Source of the DNA: a bacterium
GTDB taxonomy: Bacteria; Bacillota; Clostridia; Oscillospirales; Oscillospiraceae
Assembly: GCA_004562395.1 (NCBI GenBank)
Contig: SFQY01000008.1
Location: 1-64,000 of the forward strand
Length of the DNA stretch: 64,000 nucleotides
Direction of reading: 5' to 3'
In this document: positions 47,300 through 55,288 of the stretch, one piece after another
Layout of the letters: each line of letters opens with the position of its first letter
Position numbering within the stretch: position 1 is the first letter of the stretch
Made by a program: the position numbers and the translations under genes
Notes under the pieces: generated by a model
The model's input: the letters and a program-made list of their open reading frames with translations, nothing else
The model's database searches: none
What the model was told of the DNA's origin: nothing

Positions 47300-47977
47300 A
47301 TGGAACATATTTTACTGCTGGAGGACGATATTGCTCTGGGAAACGGCATCTGTCTCGCCCTGCAAAGTCCTTATCTGCGCATTTCCCTTTACCGCACCCT
47401 GGCTCAGGCCGGCGAGGCCCTGGAGCAGGGCGGCTTTGACCTTCTGATCCTGGACGTGAATCTGCCCGACGGCAGCGGTCTGGACCTGCTGCGCCGGGTC
47501 CGCCGGAGCAGCCCGGTGCCGATCATTCTGCTCACCGCCAACGACATGGAAATGGACATCGTCACCGGCCTGGAATCCGGAGCCGACGACTATATCACCA
47601 AGCCCTTTTCCCTGGCGGTACTGCGGGCCAGAGTCAATGCCCAGCTCCGGCGGGGTGCCGGAGGGAAGATCGCCCGTTTTGAACCGGAGGGCTTTCTGTT
47701 CGACTTTGACCGGATGGTTTTCCGCCGGAAGGGGCAGCCGGTAGAGCTGAGCAAAACAGAGCAGAAGCTTCTGCGGCTGCTGGTGGAAAACCAGGGCCAG
47801 ACCCTGTCCCGGGCCACGCTCATCGACCGGGTTTGGACCGACGGCGCGGAATATGTGGACGAAAACGCCCTGTCCGTCACCGTCAAGCGGCTCCGGGACA
47901 AGCTGGAAGAGGTTCCCTCCAAACCCCGGTACCTGAAAACGGTATACGGCATCGGCTATACCTGGGCGGTGAAATGA
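47300..47977 (+). CDS. OmpR/PhoB-type response regulator
   Basis: 225 residues. Receiver domain with the acidic pair EDD at 8-10, phospho-acceptor Asp52 in LILDVNLPDGSG and Lys in ITKPFSLAVL. The C-terminal winged helix carries ELSKTEQKLLRLLVENQGQT and the ending YLKTVYGIGYTWAVK. It is phosphorylated by the adjacent kinase (one base between the genes) and probably activates the ABC transporter genes downstream. In Firmicutes this gene order is typical of systems sensing cell-envelope antibiotics. Confidence 0.96.
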   Translation: MEHILLLEDDIALGNGICLALQSPYLRISLYRTLAQAGEALEQGGFDLLILDVNLPDGSGLDLLRRVRRSSPVPIILLTANDMEMDIVTGLESGADDYITKPFSLAVLRARVNAQLRRGAGGKIARFEPEGFLFDFDRMVFRRKGQPVELSKTEQKLLRLLVENQGQTLSRATLIDRVWTDGAEYVDENALSVTVKRLRDKLEEVPSKPRYLKTVYGIGYTWAVK

Positions 47978-47978
47978 T

Positions 47979-48896
47979 ATGACATGGACCGGATATTGTG
48001 TGATCGCCCTGACGCTGCTGGCGGCGGCGGGAGGGATGCTCTGGTACCGCCGCCGCACCCGCCGGACGCTGGAAACCATGAACCGGATGCTGGAAGCCGC
48101 CATCCGGGGGGATTTTTCGGAAGAGATGTTTGACGAAAGCCTGCTCTCCTCCCTGGAGACCCGGCTGGCCCGGTATCTGAGCGCCTCCGCCATCTCCGCG
48201 CGGAATCTGGAAGAGGAAAAAGCCCGGATCCAGGCTCTGGTTTCGGATATCTCCCACCAGACCAAAACGCCCATCGCCAACATTCTGCTGTACACCCAGC
48301 TGCTGGAGGAGCAGGACCTTCCGGAGGAAGGCCGGGCCTGCGTCCACGCTCTGGACGCCCAGACCCGGAAGCTCCGCTCCCTCCTGGAAGCGCTGGTGAA
48401 AACCTCCCGTCTGGAGTCCGGGATCCTCGCTCTGCATCCGGTCCCCGGGCCCCTGGAGCCTATGCTCCGCAAAGCGGTCTCCCAGCTTCTGCCCGGAGCG
48501 GAAGCCAAGGGCCTGACCCTTCAGGCGGAGCCCACCCGGGCGGAAGCCCTGTTTGACCCCAAGTGGACGGAGGAAGCGGTCTTCAATCTGCTGGACAACG
48601 CCGTCAAGTACACCCCGGAAGGCGGGCAGATCCGGCTCCGGGTGGTGGAATATCCCATGTTCGCCGCCATCCAGGTCAGCGACACCGGCCCCGGCATCCC
48701 GGAACCGGAGCAGGCAAAAATCTTTCAGCGGTTTTACCGGGGGCAGGCCCAACAGGCTCAGGAAGGCGTCGGCATCGGCCTGTATCTGACCTGCCAGATC
48801 GCCCGGAACCAGGGCGGCTATGTCAAGGTGCGCTCCCGGCCCGGAGAAGGCTCCGTCTTTTCCCTCTATCTGCCCCAAATCTGTCAAAACTGTTAG
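47979..48896 (+). CDS. Sensor histidine kinase, short N-terminus
   Basis: 305 residues. One membrane segment at the N-terminus (YCVIALTLLAAAGGMLWY) and almost no extracellular sensor. H-box ISHQTKTPIANILLYTQLLE, N-box FNLLDNAVKYTPEGG, G-boxes SDTGPGIPEPEQAKIFQRFY and GIGLYLTCQIA. Kinases with so little external part often sense through a partner membrane protein, here perhaps the FtsX-like permease. Phosphorylates the regulator encoded just before it. Confidence 0.94.
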   Translation: MTWTGYCVIALTLLAAAGGMLWYRRRTRRTLETMNRMLEAAIRGDFSEEMFDESLLSSLETRLARYLSASAISARNLEEEKARIQALVSDISHQTKTPIANILLYTQLLEEQDLPEEGRACVHALDAQTRKLRSLLEALVKTSRLESGILALHPVPGPLEPMLRKAVSQLLPGAEAKGLTLQAEPTRAEALFDPKWTEEAVFNLLDNAVKYTPEGGQIRLRVVEYPMFAAIQVSDTGPGIPEPEQAKIFQRFYRGQAQQAQEGVGIGLYLTCQIARNQGGYVKVRSRPGEGSVFSLYLPQICQNC

Positions 48897-49068
48897 ATTC
48901 CGGAAAGAATGTGGAAAGGATCTTCCTGTAACATATGCTGTGCGGAGGGGCACCGGACAGCCTCTGACCTTGGAAAACTCCGGTCCGCCAAAGGAGCTTC
49001 CCATGGACCGGCGGGCCGGAAGCGGTTCAGAGGCATCCAATTCTAGCCCCTTCCCTGGAGGCATCAGT

Positions 49069-49740
49069 ATGCATATCTTACAGACAAACGACCTGTGGAA
49101 AATCTACGGCACCGGGGACACCCAGGTCCGGGCCCTGGACGGGGTGGACCTGCAGGTGGACAGCGGAGAATTCGTAGCGGTGGTGGGCACCTCCGGCTCC
49201 GGAAAATCCACCCTGCTGCACATGCTGGGCGGCCTGGACCGGCCCACCGGCGGCACCGTTACAGTGGACGGAACGGACATCTTCTCCCTGAAGGACGAGG
49301 CGCTGACCATTTTCCGGCGCCGGAAAATCGGGTTTGTATTTCAGAATTACAATCTGGTTCCCGTGCTGAACGTCTATGAAAACATCGTCCTGCCCATCCG
49401 GCTGGACGGCGGAAAGCCGGACGGCGCCTATGTGGATCAGATCCTCCGGACCCTGGGCCTGGAAAGCAAGCTGCGCAGTCTTCCCAACAACCTGTCCGGT
49501 GGACAGCAGCAGCGGGTGGCCATTGCCCGGGCTCTGGCGGCAAAGCCTGCCATCATTCTGGCGGACGAGCCTACCGGCAATCTGGACAGCCGCACCAGCC
49601 AGGACGTCATGAGTCTGCTGAAGGTCACCAGCCAGAAGTTCAGCCAGACCATTGTGATGATCACCCACAACGAGGAGATCGCCCAGATGGCGGACCGGAT
49701 CGTCCGCATTGAGGACGGGCGCATCGTCGGGCGGAGGTGA
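49069..49740 (+). CDS. ABC transporter ATPase (MacB/LolD-like)
   Basis: 223 residues: Walker A GTSGSGKST, Q-loop VFQNYNLVPVLNVYENI, signature LSGGQQQRV, Walker B IILADEPTGNLD, H-loop MITHNEE. It pairs with the FtsX-like permease downstream. The ATG at 49069 follows CTGGAGG and gives MHILQTNDLWKIYG; the gap of 172 bases after the kinase could hold a regulated promoter, but no convincing one was found. Family members drive extrusion or mechanical work at the membrane, often for antimicrobial-peptide resistance. Confidence 0.95.
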   Translation: MHILQTNDLWKIYGTGDTQVRALDGVDLQVDSGEFVAVVGTSGSGKSTLLHMLGGLDRPTGGTVTVDGTDIFSLKDEALTIFRRRKIGFVFQNYNLVPVLNVYENIVLPIRLDGGKPDGAYVDQILRTLGLESKLRSLPNNLSGGQQQRVAIARALAAKPAIILADEPTGNLDSRTSQDVMSLLKVTSQKFSQTIVMITHNEEIAQMADRIVRIEDGRIVGRR

Positions 49741-49745
49741 TGGCC

Positions 49746-52406
49746 ATGATCCGCGTTTCCAACGGCAAGTGCATCCGGGATCTGGGCCGGAAGTCCATGG
49801 CAGCCGCGAAAGCCCGGAACATCGTTGCCATCCTGGCCATTGCCCTGACCACGGTGCTGTTCACCTCCCTCTTTACCATTGCCCTGTCCATCAACGACGG
49901 CTTCCAGCAGAACAACTTCCGCCAATGCGGCGGTTGGTCCCACGGCGGCTTCAAATATCTGACCCAGGCGCAGTTTGAGGAGCTGCGGCAGGACCCGCTG
50001 ATCAAAGAATGGGGCCTGCGACGGTTCTGCGGTATGCCCAGGGAGGCGCCCTTCCAAAAGTCCCATGTGGAAATCGGCTACTCCGACGCCAACCAGGCCC
50101 ACTGGATGTACTGCGATCCCGTGGAAGGCCGCCTGCCCGCCGAGGGCACGGAGGAAGCCGCCACAGACCTCCATGTTCTGGAGCTTCTGGGGGTGGAGCC
50201 GCGGATCGGGAATCCCTTCACCGTCACGTTTCAGGTGGACGGCCATGAGACCACCCAGACCTTTACCCTTTGCGGCTGGTGGGAACGTGACCCGGTCATC
50301 GTCGCCAGCCACATTCTCATTCCTCAAAGCCGGGTGGATGCCATCCTGGACGAGGTGGGCACCAACCCGGAGCAAAGCGGTGACGGCATGACCGGAAGCT
50401 GGAATCTGGACGTGATGTTCCAGAATTCCCTGCACATTGCCCGTGACATGGACCGGGTGCTGGCAAACCACGGCTACCAGTCCGAGAGCCCCTCCGACGG
50501 GGACAACTACATTGCCACCGGCGTCAACTGGGGCTACACCGGCTCCCAGCTGACGGACAGTCTGGATCCCGCCACGGCCCTGGGCATCGCCGCCATTCTG
50601 CTGCTCATCGTCTTCACCGGGTATCTCATCATCTACAACGTGTTCCAGATCTCCGTCACCAACGACATCCGGTTCTATGGTCTTCTCAAAACCATCGGCA
50701 CCACCGGGCGGCAGCTCCGGCGTATTATCCGCCAGCAGGCGCTGCTGCTCTCTCTGGCGGGCATTCCCCTGGGACTGCTGGTCGGGTGGTTCATCGGCTC
50801 CCGGCTGACGCCGGTCATTATCGCGCAGCTCAACGGCATCCACAGCACGGTATCTGTCAGTCCCGTGATCTTTCTGGCCTCCGCGCTGTTTTCCCTGCTG
50901 ACGGTTCTGCTGTCCTGCGCCCGGCCGGGACGGCTGGCAGCCAGGGTCAGCCCCATTGAGGCAGTGCGCTACACCGAGGGCGGGACACCAAAGAAGAAGA
51001 TGAAAAAGTCCGGCGGCGTATCCCTGTTCGCCATGGCAAAGGCGAACCTGGGCCGCAGCCGGAGCAAGACGGTGGTGACCGTGCTGTCCCTCTCCCTGGC
51101 GGTGGTGCTGCTGAATCTCACGGTCACATTTACCAATGGCTTCAGCATGGAGAAGTACCTCTCCAACCAGATGGTGTCGGATTATATCCTGGCGGATGCC
51201 GGGTATTTCCGGGTGAGTACCCTCTGGAGCGCGGATAAGGCCCTGCCGGAGGAGGTCATAGATGCTGTGACGGCCCGGGGCGGCCTGGCGGCAGGCGGAC
51301 GGATCTACGGCCTCACCATCCCCGTCCAGGAGTTTGTCACAGAAGACCGGTACCGGGCCCACTACGGCCGGTGGAACAGCCAGGAGGATCTGGACCAGCT
51401 GGTGCAGTGGGCGGAAAAACACGAAGGGGGTCTTTTGGCGGACAACGCCCAGCTCTACGGCATGGACCCCTTTGTTCTGGACAAGCTGACGGTGCTGCAG
51501 GGCGATCTGTCCAGGCTCCGGGAGCCGGAGGGGAATTACATCGCCGCCGTGTACCACGAAGACGACTACGGCAATCCCGAAATGGACTCCCACTGGGCAG
51601 GGCTTGGCGATACCGTGACGCTGCGCTACGTGGAGCGGTTCGAATATTACAACCCGGATACCGGGGAAGTCTACAGCGACGGCATTCCCGAAGGCCAGCC
51701 CTGGCGTTTCCGGGCGGCAAGCTACCGGGACGTAACGTATGAGGTGGCGGCCCTGGTGAGTATCCCCCTCTCCCTGAGCTACCGCCATTTCGGCAACGAC
51801 CAATTCGTTCTGGGCAGCGGGACCTTCCTCCGGGACACCGGCACCAATTCCGTCATGCTCTATACCTTTGACATGGAGGACGAGGCCGGAAACCAGGCTA
51901 TGGAGTCGTTTCTGGCGGACTACACGGAAAATCAGAATTCCCAGTACGACTACGAAAGCCGCGCCACCTACGCGGCGGAATTTGAGAGCTTCCGTACCAT
52001 GTTTCTGCTCCTGGGCGGGGTGCTGAGCTTCATCGTGGGACTTGTGGGGATTTTGAACTTCTTCAACGCCATTCTGACGGGTATTCTGACCCGCCGCCGG
52101 GAGTTTGCGGTGCTTCAGTCCATCGGCATGACCGGCAGCCAATTGAAAAGGATGCTGATAAGCGAGGGCCTGCTGTACACCCTGGGCGCCGTGGCCCTGT
52201 CCCTGGGACTGACGGCGGCTCTGGGGCCGCTGACCGGCTCGGTGCTTGAGAATCTGTTCTGGTTCTTCGACTACCGCTTCACGGTGACGCCCATTGCGCT
52301 GTTGGCACCGGTTTTTGCCCTGCTGGGCTGTCTGACCCCCTGGGCTGTCTACCGCTTCACCCGGAAATCCACCATCGTGGAGCGCCTGCGGGAGGCGGAA
52401 AGCTGA
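49746..52406 (+). CDS. FtsX-like ABC transporter permease, two modules
   Basis: 886 residues. Layout: a first membrane span near residues 27-50 (IVAILAIALTTVLFTSLF), a large extracellular domain to about 265, a first FtsX block of three spans (ILLLIVFTGYLIIYNVF, DIRFYGLLKTIGTTGRQLRR, LFSLLTVLLSCARPG). A second single span (VVTVLSLSLAVVLLNLTV) is followed by a second extracellular domain and a final FtsX block (EFAVLQSIGMTGSQLKRM). The ATG at 49746 was chosen because GGAGG lies eight bases upstream; starts at 49737 and 49740 overlap the ATPase gene. Probably moves or extracts a lipid-soluble or peptide compound. Confidence 0.93.
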   Translation: MIRVSNGKCIRDLGRKSMAAAKARNIVAILAIALTTVLFTSLFTIALSINDGFQQNNFRQCGGWSHGGFKYLTQAQFEELRQDPLIKEWGLRRFCGMPREAPFQKSHVEIGYSDANQAHWMYCDPVEGRLPAEGTEEAATDLHVLELLGVEPRIGNPFTVTFQVDGHETTQTFTLCGWWERDPVIVASHILIPQSRVDAILDEVGTNPEQSGDGMTGSWNLDVMFQNSLHIARDMDRVLANHGYQSESPSDGDNYIATGVNWGYTGSQLTDSLDPATALGIAAILLLIVFTGYLIIYNVFQISVTNDIRFYGLLKTIGTTGRQLRRIIRQQALLLSLAGIPLGLLVGWFIGSRLTPVIIAQLNGIHSTVSVSPVIFLASALFSLLTVLLSCARPGRLAARVSPIEAVRYTEGGTPKKKMKKSGGVSLFAMAKANLGRSRSKTVVTVLSLSLAVVLLNLTVTFTNGFSMEKYLSNQMVSDYILADAGYFRVSTLWSADKALPEEVIDAVTARGGLAAGGRIYGLTIPVQEFVTEDRYRAHYGRWNSQEDLDQLVQWAEKHEGGLLADNAQLYGMDPFVLDKLTVLQGDLSRLREPEGNYIAAVYHEDDYGNPEMDSHWAGLGDTVTLRYVERFEYYNPDTGEVYSDGIPEGQPWRFRAASYRDVTYEVAALVSIPLSLSYRHFGNDQFVLGSGTFLRDTGTNSVMLYTFDMEDEAGNQAMESFLADYTENQNSQYDYESRATYAAEFESFRTMFLLLGGVLSFIVGLVGILNFFNAILTGILTRRREFAVLQSIGMTGSQLKRMLISEGLLYTLGAVALSLGLTAALGPLTGSVLENLFWFFDYRFTVTPIALLAPVFALLGCLTPWAVYRFTRKSTIVERLREAES

Positions 52407-52425
52407 CAGTCTTCATCCCTCATAA

Positions 52426-52460
52426 AAAGTCCCCGGCCCAGGCCGGGGACTTTCGATTTT
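52426..52460 (+). terminator. Terminator of the ABC transporter operon
   Basis: AAAGTCCCCGGCC pairs perfectly with GGCCGGGGACTTT on a two-base loop, followed by CGATTTT. Confidence 0.8.
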
Positions 52461-52515
52461 CGAAGGCTCTCACACAAGAAACGGAGGGTCCATTCCGGAA
52501 CCGATATGCTGCCGT

Positions 52516-53565
52516 TTACAGAAGCTTACCCAGCAGCGGAATTTTTTTCAGGACGAAGGTTATGCCGCCGCAGACCGCCATGGCGAAAAAGCACCAGAGG
52601 AAGGAATAGAGCATTCTGTTCAGCCCGCCTCCCACCGCATAGTACAGGTGGGTATTCAGCAGCGGCTCCAGCAGATACACACCGAAGGTCAGCTCTCCCA
52701 GCTTTGCCAGCAGGATGCCGGTTTTCCGGCCTCCCGGGAACCGCTCCGAAAGGATCCTTGCCAGCAGAAATACCGCCGCCGCGGAGCTGTAGGTAAACAG
52801 CCCCAGATAATCCTGGGTAAAGCCACCGTTTGCCCCCTCATGGCAGGTCACCGCGGCAGAGGCCAGGATCCCGCCCAGCAGCACCGCCAGACAGCCCGCC
52901 GCCTCCCTGCGCCCAAGCTTTCCCCCAGGCAGCCCATTTGCCAGGTAATACCCCACAAGCGGATAAAACAGGAAATCACAGGTTCCGAAGGGGGCGCTGA
53001 GGTCATTGCGCAGCGTCAGCGGTGCGATCCCACAGGTCTTCGCCCAGTAGCCGTACAGTGGGATCAGGGAGCAGAAAACAGCCCGCAGGACAAACAGGAA
53101 GACCACATCGGAAAGGGCAAGCTTCCCGGCGATCTTTCTCAGGAACGGAAGGGCCAGCAGCATACCCAGATAGGCGTACAGGAACCAGTAGGACAGGTTG
53201 ATCTCCCCGCTGAACAGGCCGTACACAAGATCAGACATATCGCGGCTTTCCGGGTTTCTGTCCAGATAAATCACCAGCGAAAACAGCACCAGCACGGACA
53301 GAAACCGGGCAACGCGTTTTCGCAGCAGCACACCGTAGGACTCCTCCCGTCCCAGCAGAAGCGCGCCGGAGATCATGAAGAAAACCGGAACGTTGATTTT
53401 GGTAAAGACGCTGAGCATCACCCGCAGCCAGGAGGCAGCGCTTCCGTCCGCCGCCTGCTCCAAAAACAGGTGAAACCCCTCCGTGTGGTTGAATATCACC
53501 AGAAAAGCCGCCAGAACCCGCAGGGCATCCAGGTAGGTTTTTCGGTTCACAGTCTCGGATACCAT
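52516..53565 (-). CDS. Acyltransferase-3 family membrane protein
   Basis: 349 residues, about ten membrane spans. Matches the OafA/Acyltransferase_3 family, which transfers acetyl or other acyl groups to surface sugars. Hallmarks are YLDALRVLAAFLVIFNH at the N-terminus, with the catalytic His of the family, the KINVPVFFMISGALLLG segment and late LGELTFGVYLLEPLL. AAGGGAGAG precedes the ATG at 53565; a longer open frame upstream overlaps the TraX gene in another frame and is not real. Likely modifies a cell-surface polysaccharide or secreted glycan. Confidence 0.9.
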   Translation of the reverse strand: MVSETVNRKTYLDALRVLAAFLVIFNHTEGFHLFLEQAADGSAASWLRVMLSVFTKINVPVFFMISGALLLGREESYGVLLRKRVARFLSVLVLFSLVIYLDRNPESRDMSDLVYGLFSGEINLSYWFLYAYLGMLLALPFLRKIAGKLALSDVVFLFVLRAVFCSLIPLYGYWAKTCGIAPLTLRNDLSAPFGTCDFLFYPLVGYYLANGLPGGKLGRREAAGCLAVLLGGILASAAVTCHEGANGGFTQDYLGLFTYSSAAAVFLLARILSERFPGGRKTGILLAKLGELTFGVYLLEPLLNTHLYYAVGGGLNRMLYSFLWCFFAMAVCGGITFVLKKIPLLGKLL

Positions 53566-53606
53566 CCTATTCTCTCCCTTCGTGGACAATCTCAAAAGGC
53601 ACCTTA

Positions 53607-54338
53607 TTAGAAGCGCCCCGGCAGAACCGCCTCCAACAGGAGGCTCAGTCCGTAGATCACCGCCAGATGCAGCGGGTAATACAGGTAGAACAGCATTCCC
53701 ATCCGGTGCTTTCCCCGGGCCCCGCTGTAGCACATCAGCAGAGGAACCGCGGCCATGCCCCACCATTGGATGCCGCCGAAGGCCAGGCCCAGCATCGCCG
53801 TTCCCAGGGCCAGCAGCGCCAGCTTCTGCCTCCGGTCCCGGCCGAAGTAGACCAGCACCGGAAGCAGCACGCCCCAGATACCGTAGTCCACCGCGTAATC
53901 CGTACCCGCCAGCAGCAGCGGAAGTCCCAGACACAGGACCCCCACCCCCAGCACCGCTCCCAGGGCCAGCAGCCCGGCAGGAAGGCTTCGCTCCTTCCTC
54001 CAATTGTCCAGAGCGCAGATCAGGCACACCGACAGGGAGAAGGTCACCAGCACGCACTGGTACAGCGACCTCATGGCCCCGTAGTACACCCCCTGGCACA
54101 CCAGCGCCAGGGAGGCCAGCCGGAGGAAATAGCGCCCCCTGTCATGGGTGTAGCGGCAGCCCTCGGCAATCATGTAGGCATAGATGGGGAAGGCCAGCCG
54201 TCCGATGATCCGCAGAAACCCCAGCTGCGGCAGAAGCTGAAGCCCCACATGGTCGCAGGTCATGGCGATCATGGCAATGACCTTCAGTTGATTGCCCGAA
54301 AGACCGGTTCTGCTTTCCACAGCCGTCGGCACGTTCAT
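53607..54338 (-). CDS. TraX-family integral membrane protein
   Basis: 243 residues, about eight predicted spans. TraX family, named for the F-pilin N-acetylase; chromosomal members are probably acyltransferases. Signatures are LSGNQLKVIAMIAMTCDHVG, GRLAFPIYAYMIAEGCRYT and a C-terminal FYLYYPLHLAVIYGLSLL, where YPLH is typical. AAGGGGGGA precedes the ATG. It is followed on the same strand by the acyltransferase-3 gene 41 bases later, so the two may be co-transcribed. Bases 54345-54560 upstream show no recognisable feature. Confidence 0.88.
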   Translation of the reverse strand: MNVPTAVESRTGLSGNQLKVIAMIAMTCDHVGLQLLPQLGFLRIIGRLAFPIYAYMIAEGCRYTHDRGRYFLRLASLALVCQGVYYGAMRSLYQCVLVTFSLSVCLICALDNWRKERSLPAGLLALGAVLGVGVLCLGLPLLLAGTDYAVDYGIWGVLLPVLVYFGRDRRQKLALLALGTAMLGLAFGGIQWWGMAAVPLLMCYSGARGKHRMGMLFYLYYPLHLAVIYGLSLLLEAVLPGRF

Positions 54339-54562
54339 TCCCCCCTTTGTTTCTTCTGTGGGAATTTTACCATTCCGGGCAAGGCGTTGTCAACCGGCAG
54401 CAGCCCGGGAAGCCCTCTTTTTCGACACCCGGGGCGGAAAACACACCTGGCAGTTTCTCCGGAATTTCCCTTTTTTCCACAAAAAGCGAGGTATTTCTTC
54501 ACTGTTTGGCAAGGTACACATGCAAACGCGGCAAAAGCGTAAAGAAATTGGCTTTCTGCGAA

Positions 54563-54591
54563 TTGACGATTTTCCCCTTGGATGGTATAAT
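54563..54591 (+). promoter_or_regulatory. Promoter of the purine operon
   Basis: TTGACG and TATAAT, 17-base spacer; initiation near 54598, directly before the riboswitch. Confidence 0.82.
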
Positions 54592-54601
54592 ACGCCTGTC
54601 G

Positions 54602-54714
54602 AACCCTTATGACTGACGGATTAGTGGAGCACCACGTGGAGTAAGGGCATATGCATTCGATTGCCGACCGTCTGGGCACACTTTCCCGAAGAAGGGGTAA
54701 GTGCGCCCTTTTTT
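54602..54714 (+). promoter_or_regulatory. ZTP (pfl) riboswitch with transcription attenuator
   Basis: The leader has the ZTP motif layout. An outer stem CCCTTA/TAAGGG (from 54604) frames the conserved TGACTGACGGA, a GTGGAGCACCAC hairpin and GTGGAG. A linker leads to the signature GCCGACCGTCTGGGCA ending at 54678. That motif's last bases also form the left arm of the terminator at 54674-54714. ZTP, which builds up when 10-formyl-THF is short, would be expected to stabilise the aptamer and block the terminator, raising purine gene expression. Confidence 0.85.
54674..54714 (+). terminator. Riboswitch-controlled terminator
   Basis: GGGCACACTTTCCC pairs with GGGGTAAGTGCGCCC with small mismatches, followed by six T residues; its left arm overlaps the GGGCA of the riboswitch. 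Confidence 0.78.
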
Positions 54715-54745
54715 ATTTTGGCCTTTGCCATAAGGAGGTAACACA

Positions 54746-55246
54746 TTGAAAAAAGTAGGTATCGTCATGGGCAGCGACAGCGATCTGCCGATCCTTCGCA
54801 AAACAATGGACACCCTGGCCTCTCTGGGCATTCCCTATGAGTGCCACGTCTATTCCGCCCACCGCACCCCTGAGGAAGCCCGTACCTTTGCCCTGTCCGC
54901 CCGGAGCAACGGCTTCGGCGTGATCATCGCCGCTGCCGGCATGGCGGCGCATTTGGCCGGCGCCATCGCCGCCAACACCACCCTGCCTGTCATCGGCATC
55001 CCCTGCAAATCCACTTGTCTCGACGGCATTGACGCCCTGCTGTCAACGGTCATGATGCCCTCCGGTATTCCCGTGGCTACCGTTGCCATCAACGCAGGCG
55101 TGAATGCCGCTTTGCTGTCTGCCCAGATTCTGGCCGTGGAGGATCCGGAGCTGGCCGCGAAGCTGGATGCCAAACGCGCCGCCGACGCCCGGAAGGTCCT
55201 GGAAAAGGACGCCGCGCTGCAGGCGGAACTGAACACAAATCCGTAA
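54746..55246 (+). CDS. purE: N5-carboxyaminoimidazole ribonucleotide mutase
   Basis: 166 residues from a TTG start with AAGGAGG upstream. PurE moves the carboxyl group of N5-CAIR to give CAIR in purine synthesis. The whole active-site signature is present: GIVMGSDSDLPILRK, CHVYSAHRTPEEA, IIAAAGMAAHLAGAIAANTT and VIGIPCKSTCLDGIDALLS. No purK is visible in the window; carboxylation before this step would need a purK elsewhere unless this is a class II enzyme that uses CO2 directly. First gene of the operon, 42 bases before the purF-like gene. Confidence 0.95.
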   Translation: MKKVGIVMGSDSDLPILRKTMDTLASLGIPYECHVYSAHRTPEEARTFALSARSNGFGVIIAAAGMAAHLAGAIAANTTLPVIGIPCKSTCLDGIDALLSTVMMPSGIPVATVAINAGVNAALLSAQILAVEDPELAAKLDAKRAADARKVLEKDAALQAELNTNP

Positions 55247-55288
55247 TTTCCCCGTCCGCCGGGATTATTTTCAAGGAGGATACCTGAT

